From Austropuccinia psidii (lineage: Eukaryota > Basidiomycota > Pucciniomycetes > Pucciniales > Sphaerophragmiaceae): a stretch of 64,000 nucleotides of DNA. Where the stretch lies: assembly GCA_023105745.1 (NCBI GenBank), contig JALGQZ010000003.1:79768696-79832695 (forward strand). The letters run 5' to 3'. A program made the position numbers and the translations under genes. Of this stretch, positions 41,917 to 53,493 are shown piece by piece; positions within the stretch are counted from its first letter, which is position 1; every line of letters starts with the position of its first letter. The notes under the pieces are model-generated. The model saw only the letters and a list, made by a program, of their open reading frames with translations, made no database searches and was not told the DNA's origin.

Positions 41917-43665
41917 TGTAAGGTGTGGATATGAAACTTTGATTAAAAATCAAGTACTTTTCCTGTCCGCAAAATTTGTGTTAGGTAAAAATCAATTAAA
42001 AATAGTAAGAAATATTATTTTGAAAATAAAACACACCTGTTTTATTGCTTAAAACTTTCTTAGTATAGAACAATAATATAATAAAGATTTATTGTTTTAC
42101 CAACAATAAAATTTTATCCAAAAATACTCTACAAGAGATATTTAAGGCTACAAAAGAAATTTCTTCAAGAGCAATCTCAATTGGAATTAATTGAGCAAAG
42201 AGCTGCAAGCAATTAATTAAAAAACCAAGCCTTTAAAAAGAATATTGAAGAGAAAACACACCAAAAAGTGACCTGAGTGAATTTGGAAACAAAGTGACAA
42301 AGTTAACAGTGATGAAAGATGCTTTAATTCACTTTTGGGGTGTTTCAGTGGTAAAAATGATTATAAGAGTTACAAAAAATGATTATAATAATTTTTTCAC
42401 GTGGTTAAAAGTTTTAAAATAATTTAAAAAATATGTTTGGAATCTTTTATTGATTGTTTTAACAGTGTTTAAACTAATTATAAAAGGAAAAGATTCTAAT
42501 ATGAAGAGAAAATCGGGTCAAAGAAGACATTCTTTTATAGACACCAATTTTCTTACTCCAAAAGGAAACATTACTTTTTCCAGTCGTGAAAAACAGTCTG
42601 ACAACAGAGAATTCAACTATGGCATCATTGAACCCTGGTTTAGACCAAAAAAGCGGTGGTTTAAGGCATTTTTTGGCATTTTTAGTCATTTTAGACCCTT
42701 AAATCAGCCATTACTATAGCAATACCTGGTCTAGAGCCTTAAAAACACGTCATAATGTGTTTAAGAGGCGTAGAAATCAGTTAAAACTGTTTTTACTAAC
42801 ATTGTTTTAACTTAAGGGTAGTTTTACCCTCTTGGCAACAGTTAAAACTGCCCTGGTTGGTATCAAAACCTCATTATCAATTGAGTCACAGACCCTGTGA
42901 CTCAATTCCAGGCCAAAAGGGATGAACGTTTGCATGAATTTTGACATCTCATTCCTGAAAGCAAGGGTTTTGGGGGTCTGGCTCCCCCTTAAGGCTAGAG
43001 TTCCTTTTCCTCCCAAATTTTGATGTTTCCAATTTATTTTTTCCTTTAATTCCTCATCATGTATTATACTTGTAATTTACATATGTAATTCAATTTAACT
43101 GTACAGTACAATACAGTAATAATTGATCCCTCATATTTAAATCAAAGTTCACTTATGTAATACATGCGCACATTTTGACATTTCAATTGAATTCAAGTGA
43201 AAATACTTCAATTCCTCATAACTTCTAAACTAAACACAACACCTCAATTTTAACACAAAAATTGATGGTTAACACCACATGTGGTGTGAATTAAATTAAA
43301 TTTTTGTATTGAAAATACTGAAAACTTAATGTAAGCTTATTTAGAGTTGAGTTCCAAACCTTTCACTCAGAGGTGACCCCACATAATTTTTTATAAGGAA
43401 TCCAATGATGAAATAAACTTTATATGTTTATTTATCGGATGAAAAGTTATAATTTATTTTATATAAATTTTTACCAAAAATATTTCAACTTCATAATGTA
43501 ATTTTATTTTTGAATTATAATTAAATTTTGATATTTGAATATAAATTTTTATTTATATTTAAATTTTTATTTTTATAATATAAATAAATTTATTTTATTT
43601 ATATTTGTATTTTAATTTATCATTTATGGTCTTTTTGGTATATAAAAATACCTCTAAGGCTCACA
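41917..43665 (-). repeat. 5' LTR of element B
   Basis: 1749 bases, matching 27444-29260 with several small indels. It contains the same inverted repeat with TGAGTCA and TGACTCA (42879-42907). It ends CTCACA and is followed by AATAC, the target-site copy. Confidence 0.88.
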
Positions 43666-45053
43666 AATACCTTTTTATTGAGTAAGTAAATCTATGGATT
43701 AAGGGCCAGATTTGGATTCCACACAGAAATTCACCTTTGGTAGCTCCATAGAGTGAATAAGCTCAAATAAACTCTTTGAGGTGGTAATATGGAAAATACT
43801 TTAATACCTCATAAAAGATTCATGAAAACATTTGTTTTTCTCTATTTCATGCCAAAATAATGTGAATGTGAAAAATCCCATTTTACATATACATTAATAA
43901 TAGTGTTATGCATGTTTTTAGAACTTAATATTATGGTATTTGTACATGCACTTTTGGTACACCCATAGTGGATATCTCACTTGAAGCTTAAAATTCTATT
44001 TTGATGTAAAAAATAGGCAAGGGGGACAAAAGACATCAAAGAGATCCAGGGTACCCAACTTCTGCGGCCTCTGAGGCGTGGATAGCTCCAAAGCTTGGAT
44101 CCATGGCAGATCTTGGCCTAATTAGTAAACTAAAACCTTTTGGGAACTTGGTTACCATGTTACAACTTCAGTAAATCATAAAAACAATAGCAAATAACCT
44201 GCTATTTTGATGTACCAAGGAGGTAAGGAGCAACTTATACTCCTGTAAAAATGTCAATTCTTAATGACTTATCATGGATAAATCCCAAAATAGTTATCAA
44301 AACCCTTTTTGGACTAGTATACATTAATTTACCTCATAGCAACCAGCCATAGACTGCTATTTGCAATTCTATGTTGAAGTGAGGTACAACTCCAAAAATT
44401 CATTCAAGATACAATTCTTAATGAATATTTCTGAAACTTTCAGAAACAATTGAGAACTGTATAATTCATATAAAAACCAAAAAGAATTATACTTTTATAT
44501 GTAAAATTGAAAGGTTTACTTACAGTCCATTTTTGAGGATTCCACATGAAACACAGCATCTTTAAAAATTTACAGAAAATACATTCTGTGATTAAATTTC
44601 CAATAAAATTGATAAATTTGAGCAATAAATGATTTTTTTGGAATGATAGAATATTTACAGTTGTTATTCTTTTTATTCTTAACCATAAATGGGTTGGTAG
44701 TCACGTAAAAGCTTCAATTAAGTAATTATGATAATCTTACGTGACAACTGATGATGAAATGGATAATCCAAAAAGGTTCATTGTTTTCTCACTCACTGGT
44801 TTTTGAGTTTTCTCCATTGCATGCCTCTGTGAGCTGTCTTAGACTTAAAAGAGGCCTCCTCTTGCTGTTTTTTCCACATCATCATGACATTATTCATTAT
44901 ATCATTGTTACCAACAATTAAGTATTAGTTAAACTTTTGTTAAGTGTTTTTTTCTTTCAGAATCAATCAGAACTATGTGAAATCATAGAAATCAGCTATA
45001 TATTGTTGTAATATTTCTATAAAATCATTTTGATCCATTAAATCCACAATTCT
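43666..45053 (+). repeat. C-family LTR in plus orientation, second part
   Basis: Continues the LTR begun at 27310 after the element B insertion, matching the reverse complement of about 45440-46830. It ends at AATCCACAATTCT, where element C begins in the opposite orientation. No gene is present. Confidence 0.82.
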
Positions 45054-46961
45054 TGTAAGATTTGACTATGAAACTGATGATAATATTACTATTAATCAAC
45101 AGTACTATGTCTGTTCTTATGAAATATAATAATAAAAAATTATTATAACCACAATTAAATAATTATAAAATTATTTCTTTCACGTGTTATACACTACTAG
45201 TTATTATAACAGTGAGCAGTAATTGTCTACAAGAATCAATTACAAGAAGAATTTAATAATAAAAACTTCTTTTATTAAAATAATAAAATTATTTTAATAT
45301 ATAATTATCTTTTACAAGAATAATTATAAAGATAATTCTTGAAGAAAACTATTACTAGAGAAAAACTTTAAGAATTAAAGATAAATGAATCACTAATACT
45401 CCACAGAACTTATTGATAGATAAAAGTAGAGAAATTTGACATAGAATTGTGGATTTAAAGGATCAAAAGGATTTATAACAGTATTACACCAATATATAGT
45501 TGGATTCTATGATTTCACGTCTTTCTGGTTGATTATGAAAGATTTAAAACACTTAAGAATAGCTGTAACTAATACTTACTTGTTGGTAATAAAGATTTAA
45601 TAAATTGATAAGATGATGCTTGGAAAAAACAGCAAGAGGAGGCCTCTTTTAAGTCAACAACAGCTCACAGAGGCGTGCCATGGAGCAAGCTGAAAAACCA
45701 GTGAGTGAGAAAACAATAAACCCTTTTGGATTATTGATTGCATCATCAGTTGTCACGTAAGATTATCATAATTACTTAATTGATGCTTTTACGTGACTAC
45801 CAACCCCAATATGGTTAAGAATAAAAGGAGTAACATCTGTAAATATTCTTTTATTCTAAAATAATCATTTATTTCTCAAAGTTATCAATTTTATTGCCAA
45901 TTTCATCACAGGTTGTAATTACTGTGAATTTTTGAAGATTCATTGTTTCACATAGAATGGTCAAAAATGGACTGTAAGTAAAACTTTTGATTTTATTAGT
46001 AAAGCCATAATTCATTTTGGTTGTACCATATATAATACAGTTCTCTATTAGTCCTGAAGGATTCATAAAGATTCATTAAGAATTGTATTTCTAATGAATT
46101 TTTGAAGTTTTTACCTCATTTCTACGTAGAATTGCAAATAGCAGTATTTTGCTGGTTGCTATGAGGTAAATCAATGAATATATGTCCCAAAAGGGTTTTA
46201 ATTACTCTTTTAGGGTCTAGTCGTGGAAATTAATCAAGAATTGACGTGGTTACAGGAGTCTAAGTAGCTCATTACCTCCTTGGCACGTCAAAATAGCAGG
46301 TTATTTGCTATTTTCTTATGATTACAGTAGGTGTAACTTGGTAACCAAGTTCCCAAAGAGTTTTAGTTTACCAATTGGGCTAAGATGAGCCATGGATCCA
46401 TGCTCTGGAGCTATCCACGCCTCAGAGGCTGCAGAAGTTGGGTACCCTGGCTCTCTTTGATGTCTTTTGTCCCCCTTACTTATTTTTCACATAAAAATAG
46501 AAAATTAAGCTTAAAGTGAGATATCCACTATGGGTGTACCAAAAGTCCATGTAAGAATACCATCATATTAAGTGCTCAAAACATGCATAACACTATTTTT
46601 AGTGTATATGTAACATGGGATTTCTCACTTTCCCATTATTTTGGCTTAAAATCAAGAAAAACAAAAAAATTTCACGGATCTTTTATGTGGTATTGAAGTA
46701 TTTTCCATTTTACTACCTCAAATACTTAAATTGAGCTTATTCACTCTATTGCGCTACCCTAGGTGAATTTTTGTGTAGAATCCAAATCTGGCCTTAAATC
46801 CATGGATTTACTTACTCAATAAAAAGTTATTCATCTTTTCTGAAATTGAAAATGATGAATTTTGGATATATGCATGACTTATGAGTTGTGCATAATTCAA
46901 AATTTCTTTTTAAGATAATTGTGGCCTATTTGGGTATGTAAAATATACCTCAAGGCTCACA
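45054..46961 (-). repeat. 3' LTR of element C
   Basis: 1908 bases. The plus strand reads TGTAAGATTTGACTATG at the left and CCTCAAGGCTCACA at the right. The five bases before it are ATTCT. The matching target copy would lie beyond the 5' LTR, outside the window. Confidence 0.9.
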
Positions 46962-46981
46962 TTCCCTCCCACCAAAAAATA
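46962..46981 (-). other. Polypurine tract of element C
   Basis: On the minus strand GGTGGGAGGGAA abuts the LTR start TGTGAGCC. Confidence 0.8.
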
Positions 46982-47100
46982 AATTGTCCTACAATTTTAT
47001 TAGTGATAAAAGAATAAGGCCCCAAAGGGGGTTAATGCCCACTGTCCAACCTCTTCACATCACTCAGATCAAGTAATTTAAAGCACATTTATAGACATAT

Positions 47101-50100
47101 TCAGGCTTGTGGCCTTCTTTCATGTCTAAATCTTATTAAGAGTTTATCTGAGTCAGGTATTTCTGATTCTGCCATCCATTCATCTTCATGTACTGGATTT
47201 CTATATCTGACAAGATATTCTCTTTGATTTTTACCCCTAAGTCTCCTTTCTTTAATGGCTTTCTTTATCTTTTTGTCTTTATTCTGTTCCACAGGTGGTA
47301 CAGTTAAAGGAGTTGGGTTTCTTAAAGGAAACAATTCTTTATCAGCTGGTTGATAAGGTTTTAACAAGCTGACTGGAAAGTTGGGGTGTTTATTTTCCAA
47401 TTCGCCACTCAATTCCACTTGAACTGCATTTGTTCCATGTAAAGCAACAATAACAAAAGGTCCTACATAAGAATCTTTAAGTTTCTTGGGGCCTTTGATA
47501 TTATTAAAATTCAAGGTTGAAACTAAAACCAAGTCCCCTACTTTGAAGTCTGGTACTTTATGACTCTTGTCCCACTTCTGTTTTGTATAGTCAAAAGCAT
47601 CATCCATACTTTGTTTTGCATGATGTTTCACTTTATCAAGCATTATCTTGAAGCTGGAAGCTGTAGGATGAATGTCAATCAAGTCTTTCCTCAGTGTGTC
47701 TGCTGGGAGGCTTGGATTCCATCCTTTCTCTAACATAGCAGGAGTTTGTCCTGTGGAAGAATGGACTGATGTCTTGTATGCCAATTCTAATGCAGGTATC
47801 AGAGTGCACCAGTCATGGGTAAAGCCATCTGAGTCTTTGAATTCTAATCCATAAGCACAGAATCTCCTGATCATGTCTTCTAAAGTCTGAATCATCCTCT
47901 CTGCTAGCCCATCTGTTTGAGGGTGATATGCTGTAGAGAATGATAACTTAGTCCCAAACAATCTATGAAGATTGGTCCAAAGTGCAGATGTGAATTTGGG
48001 ATCTCTGTCACTTATGATATTCTTAAATAATCCTGTATTAGAAATAACTCTACTCCATAAAAGAAGAGCTGTATCCATAGCAGTGTCATCTTTATGACAT
48101 GGTAAGAATATGGGAGTTTTGCTATATCTGTCTACAATGACTAAGCAAGCATTATAACTTTTGTCACCACTTGGAGGAAGTGCTGTGACCCAATCCATGT
48201 GAACAACTTCCCAAGGGGATTTTGGTTCTTGAATATGGATCATCAATCCAAATTTCTTGCCTGTGCTCCTGTTTGCTTTTTGGCATCTATCATAGGTATG
48301 GCAATATTCAATGGTTTCTTTCCTCCAAGATGGCCACCATGCACAGTTCTTCACTTTTTCAAGTTTTCTGTCTTCTGACAGGTGTCCAGAGTAGATACTA
48401 TCATGACATTCATGAATAATGGTATTTATAAGTAATCTACTACACAATGTCATAACACAAGAATGTTTTGTTCTGTGGTAAATAATCCCATCAAACAAGT
48501 GAAATCTTCCTTCAAAATAAGAATTTTTCCAAACTTCATCAAGTGCATTAGCTAAAGATGTATCCTTGCAGTCTTTATCTAATAAAGAAGTCAAGATATG
48601 GCAATTCTTGTCTTGTTTATAAGACTCTCTGACCTCTTCAAAGAATTCAGTCCCAATATCAGTTATGTTAATTCCTTCAATTGGAATCTGTGGTTCAGCT
48701 TCCAAAGGTACATAAGCTAGGTTATCAGGAGTGTTGGCTAAAGCCCATCTACTAAGTCCATCAGCATTCTTGTGAATGTTTCCTGCTTTATGAACTATAG
48801 TAATGTTTCCTCTATATTCTTGAATAGCTATTTGCCATCTCAACATATGTCTGTTGGGAGTTTTCATGTTAAGGAGTGATTTTACTGCATTACAGTCAGT
48901 TACCACTTCAAAAACACTGCCATCAAGGTAATAGTGTAATTTCTCAAGTGCCCATACCAAACATAAGCACTCCATTTGGCTTGCACCATATCTGGCTTCT
49001 CTTGGTTTGATTTGTCTTGAGATATAACAAACTGGTCCTTCTGTAGGTTTGTCATTAATAATTTGGATTTGATGTAGGGCTGCCCCTAATCCATCTCCAC
49101 ATGCATCAATGTACAATTTAGAAGGAATATTCCAGTCAGGCATGAGGAGTAAAGGTGCTTCTGTAAGGGCTTTCTTTATCTTCTCATAAGCTTTAATTCT
49201 CTCCTGTGTCATCTCAAATACAGTCTGTTGATCACAGATTCTATAGAGTGATTTGGCTAGAATTGCGAAGTCTTTCAAGTGTTGCCTATAGTAACTAGCA
49301 AATCCAAGAAAAGACATCATTTCTTTTTTATTCTGGGGTATTGGCTTAAGTAGCACTGCTGCCACTTTATTCTTGTCAATACACAAGCTCAAACCAGAAA
49401 CAATATGTCCTAATGCTTTGAGTTCTTCACAACCAAAATTGCATTTCTTAAGTGAAATTTTCATGTTCACTTCTGCAACTTTATGAAGTACTCTTGCAAG
49501 TCTTTCAAGGTGCAAAGACCATGAATCAGAACATATGATAATATCATCAATATAAATGACAAGCCATCCTTCAGACAATTCTGTAGGAACGATGGTGTTC
49601 ATAATCCTTTGATAATGGGATGGAGCATTTTTAATGCCAAATGGCATTCTAAGATACTCATAAATACCACAATGAGTTATAATTCTAAGTAATTTCCTAG
49701 CTTTAGGAGTCAAAACATTTTGATGGAAGCCTTTTATTGCATCCATTGATGTTATATACTTGGCTTTAGACAATTGAGTCAAGGTTTCTTGGATTCTAGG
49801 GATTGGATACCTATCTGGAACTGTGTAGGTGTTCAAAGCTCTAAAATCTCCAACCATTCTTGACTTATCATTATGCCAAGCAATGATAACAGGTGTTGTC
49901 ACTTCTACCTCCTCATTATGGCCTACTTTCCTTAGTACACCAAGTTGGATTAACTCTTGGATATGTTTTTCCAAGGCCTCTCTAGCTCTGGGACTGGCTG
50001 GATAAGCTGGTCTTCTAAGTACTGGAGGATATGGTCTATCAATATTAAGAGTAATATCAATTTCATGTCCCCTTATAGCACCTAATGGTTCATTATCAGA

Positions 50101-52809
50101 TGCAAATGCATCATTGTATGTGTATAATACATCAATAAGTTCATTCCTCATCTTTGGTGACAATGATGGATTAATTTGTGCTTCAAAAAGTTGTTTAGAC
50201 ACAAATTCATCTTTGTAAGTATCTTTGACAGAAGATACTACAGATATCTGTTTTGGCATATTGGAGAAAGCAAATTTTTTCCTTTTGTTATCTCCAATTG
50301 TGAAATATCTGTCTTTATGGTTATTTATATCAATACCATACATATTCAAGTAATCATTTCCAAGAATGATGTGCTGAGATTTGCAATTGTCCATTACTAC
50401 AATCTCAGTTTTCATTCTTACACTTCCTGCTGGATGTGGAAATACAATAGTAGTGTCCAATATACCCAAGGGGTACATATTGTTACTGGCACTACTGAAT
50501 TGTACACCTTCTATTGGTAATAGATGGTTTTTCCATTCAGGAAGTATAATTTGGGGATAATCTTTGCCTACAGAAGTACAAAATGCCCCTGTATCCAAAT
50601 TAACTTTGGCTTCAATATCACTCATCAAAACTGATGTGATACAGGATGCTCCAGCAGTGTCACCTTTTCCTCTGGCAGGTTTTGTTTTGCACATTTTGGA
50701 ATCTTGGATATTTATCAGGTTGCAGCAATCTTCACTGTATTGTGGCAAGTGGGTATGGACTTCTGTGACTTCAAAGAAAGCTGTAATGTTTTCAATGGGA
50801 TAGTCCTCCACTGGTGTATCCTCAGAGACTGCAGAATCTTGATCTGATTCCTCCCTCTCTTCAGTACACTGAACTTCTTCAATGACTTGAACTTCATTGA
50901 TTTTTGTCTTTTTAGTGCAAGTGTTGGCTAAATGTGAAGTGCTTCCACATTTATGACACTTTAAGACAGGTTTTTCTGGTCTCTTATCCTCTCCGGGAAT
51001 CTTAGAGGTCATCTTGGATTCTGTTGGGATTTTAGACCAAGTTTTACCAATTCTTGTTCTGGCAATGATATCTTCCATAGCATTAATGTAGTCTTCTGTT
51101 GAACAAGGTTCCACACATCTGCTTTTGATAGCATGTTCCAGTTCTCCTCCACACTTTCTTAATATTTTCATATTAATCATAGTGTCAGACATATCTGGTT
51201 GTAAAGCAGATAATCTGTCTTTTTGTTTGAAGAACCAAGTAAGTGGTTTGTCTCTTTCTGAGTTAAAAATGGCACTTTCAAAAGCATTTTCCATTTTAAA
51301 CCTCCATGAATTGTTGGCCCATTTGGTGATCACTTCAGATTTCCACCAAGACCAATCATGTTTACCATGAACAATCCTCATTTTTTAATACCATTTCTTT
51401 GCAGTTCTGGTAAACAGACAATGTAATTTTCCTACTATGATTTCATCAGGTATATTAAAGTCTTCCTGCAACATATCAATAGTCCTGAAGAATTCAATAT
51501 GGTTGTATTCTCCTTCACCAGAGAATGTTGGCCATTCTTCTATTTTGGGAATATCTCTTGTAGAGTAGGCATTTTCTCCCAAGAATGGGGTTAGACTTTC
51601 TTTAACAGAGAGTTTTTCTTCAGTTAAAGGTGTAGAATGCCTTGGCATATGTGGTTCATGATTCTTATGAATTTGTTCCACACTTGCAATTATTTCATTC
51701 TTCAATTTCTGCCTTTCACTGTCACTTTTTGCTAAATGTATAGCAAATTGATTGGTATTCTTAACTATTTGTAAGACATGGTCTTAAAGAGTTTTATGTC
51801 TATCATTCATGTTAAGAATGGAAAGATCTTCCATGTCATTATCCTGCATTTTACATGTATTCTTAATTCTTTCACAATTATTGTTAATTGATTCAAGGGT
51901 GACAGTTGTCAATTGATACAATTCAGTATGTTTCTTGTTACTTTTCTTTAAATCACTTATGTCTAATGTAATTTGCTTTAACTTTGAATCAAGTTTGCCA
52001 ATTTCTACATTGATGCTTCTTTGTACATCAGATATTTGTGTGGAAAAGTCCTGTTCATCCTTTCCTGCTCCTTGGCTGTGAATTCCATGAGAGTTCTGGC
52101 CATATTGAACACACTGTCCACAGCTGAAGGCTCCAATTTGGGGATCCTGTACCCCTGTGGGTAAGGTCTGTGCCAATTGGCTTTGCCTTTGCCCTTTCCT
52201 TGATGGTTCTTGGGACCTCTCTGCTTCTTCTGAGGTCCTTTGGGCTTGTCTTTGGACGTGTCTGGAGTTGGTTTGGAGCTGGTAGATGCCACTGGGGCTT
52301 CTGTCTCCAAAGCTGGAGTCATTTCCAACTCTTTCTTCTGGTCTATGGATAAAAGACTTTGGTTCTTGAACCAATTCTTTATCTTTTTGACCTTGTCTTT
52401 GCAAGACAGGGGGCTCCAACCTCCTAAGAGTTCTATGGTCTTCTCCTGAACCAGAAAGCTCTTGATGTGTAAGTAGGAGTTCATGGCCCCCTGCCAAAGG
52501 CTTGGGCAGATTTCCCACTCCTCCTCTTTGGCTGCTCTGAACCAGTTCTTGTACTGGCATTGATATATTTCTATTGCTGCCACTTGAAAATGGTTTAGCC
52601 CTGGAAATAATATCATGAATTAGTTCAGGCTCAGAATTCACGTCAAAATCTGTTGGTACAGACCTTGGGGAATGGGGGGAAACTCTGGCATCCTCCAGAT
52701 GTGTCTTTCTTGTGGAAGAGTTGGCACTTCTGGATTTGGTCTTGCCTCTTCCTTTTCCACATCCATCTGGTTGGACTGGATAGTTGCTTCCATTTCTGGT
52801 ATGCACCAT
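47101..52809 (-). pseudogene. gag-pol: Gag-Pol of element C, nearly intact with two stops
   Basis: One frame of 1903 codons from ATG 52809. Two TAA stops interrupt it: 51784-51786 in the coiled-coil part of Gag, and 51385-51387 after KKWY in the capsid-like part. From the first ATG of the frame: a basic leader; the capsid-like WPTFSGEGEYNHIEF; zinc knuckle [14 protein letters not shown] near 617; protease D739 in DTGAFC; reverse transcriptase YIDD with D1088; RNase H ([24 protein letters not shown]); integrase D1539, D1601 and E1637, DD35E; and a chromo-like C-terminus from about 1846 ([17 protein letters not shown]). All catalytic residues I looked for are present. Translation would stop in Gag unless the stops are read through. 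The 47101-51381 segment alone is 1426 residues open. Confidence 0.93.
52005..52616 (-). CDS. Overprinted +1-frame protein nested in gag of element C
   Basis: 203 codons from an ATG, wholly inside the Gag frame and shifted +1. It starts MILFPGLNHFQVAAIEIYQ, continues EEEWEICPSLWQGAMNSYL and LLGGWSPL, has a Lys/Pro-rich middle (KPKGPQKKQRGPKN), then YPQGYRIPKLEP and VDSVFNMARTLMEFTAKEQ. The first half looks globular, with many aromatic residues, and codons end often in G or C, unlike the AT-rich flanks. The overlapped Gag frame is low-complexity Gln/Arg/Ser-rich. Element B has the same two frames in the same relation. I recall both frames as separate hypothetical proteins of A. psidii, unchecked. 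Function unknown. How it is translated is not visible. Confidence 0.6.
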   Translation of the reverse strand: MILFPGLNHFQVAAIEIYQCQYKNWFRAAKEEEWEICPSLWQGAMNSYLHIKSFLVQEKTIELLGGWSPLSCKDKVKKIKNWFKNQSLLSIDQKKELEMTPALETEAPVASTSSKPTPDTSKDKPKGPQKKQRGPKNHQGKGKGKANWHRPYPQGYRIPKLEPSAVDSVFNMARTLMEFTAKEQERMNRTFPHKYLMYKEASM

Positions 52810-53474
52810 TTTCACGTCAATTTAAGGATAAAGAGTAAAATAAAGATAAAAACACACCTTTTGGTGGTAATTTATTCTTTTCAGAATTGGACAAGGTGCC
52901 TCTTTAAGCAATTTGCACCTCAATACTTTCTTCAGATTCTGCCTCTGAAGATTCTGGGCTAGTGATATATCTCTTACTGAGTCTGTTACCAGCTGCACAG
53001 TATTTGATTAAAGACACTAGAAATTATAAAAGAGGAAAAAATTATTTTTTATACTTTTTAAAATATTTTTAAAGATTTGTTATAAGTTTTATATTTTTTA
53101 ATATCAAAAAAATTATTCTTTTTAAAGAAAGAAAAATCAAAATTTAAGATCTTGAATCAAAATTAATTCAGAGTAACTCAAAGAATAATTTTATAAGTTT
53201 TTGGATGTGAAAAAGCCACGTGTAAAAACAGTATAAAATTAAACCAAATTCCTCAAGGAAAAAGATTTTAAGACAATTTCAAAAATAAAAATTATTTTTA
53301 ACTTTAAAATGAAAAAAAAATTATTAAATCAATATATTTTAGAACTTAAAAATATATTAATTATTGGCAAAAAGGTTCAAAAACACCCCAAAACCTTCAA
53401 ATATGAGATATTGGTAGGTATGGTAGTTTGAAATGAAGTCTAGAATATGATTAAAGCCAAGTCTATGGATAAAA
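52810..53474 (-). other. Leader of element C
   Basis: AT-rich, no clear gene. On the minus strand TTTCTAG precedes TGTCTTTAATC near 53020, followed by a short frame with YCAAGNRLSKRYITSPESSE ending within 40 codons. This parallels the element B leader. Confidence 0.4.
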
Positions 53475-53491
53475 TCACGGCCAGGCCCCCA
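53475..53491 (-). other. Putative primer binding site of element C
   Basis: On the minus strand TGGGGGCCTGGCCGTGATT begins two bases after the LTR end. The tRNA was not identified. Confidence 0.55.
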
Positions 53492-53493
53492 AA

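Larger units (their letters stand above)
27444..43665 (-). mobile_element. Ty3/gypsy element B, single-frame Gag-Pol, degenerate
   Basis: A minus-strand LTR retrotransposon with LTRs of 1817 (left) and 1749 (right) bases, both beginning TGTAAGGTGTGG and ending CTCACA on the plus strand. Polypurine tract and primer site are in place. Flanks are ATTAC (left) and AATAC (right), a five-base target duplication with one change, inside a C-family LTR. The coding region is broken by stops, frameshifts, a 4.7 kb DNA transposon and a solo LTR. The two LTRs differ at roughly one base in ten in the stretches I compared, so this is an older insertion. Confidence 0.9.

Noticed and set aside
48222..52962. 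Plus-strand frames of 60-114 codons opposite to element C Gag-Pol
   Set aside because: They are antisense shadows of the long minus-strand frame. None has splice sites or cysteine motifs like the antisense gene of A.
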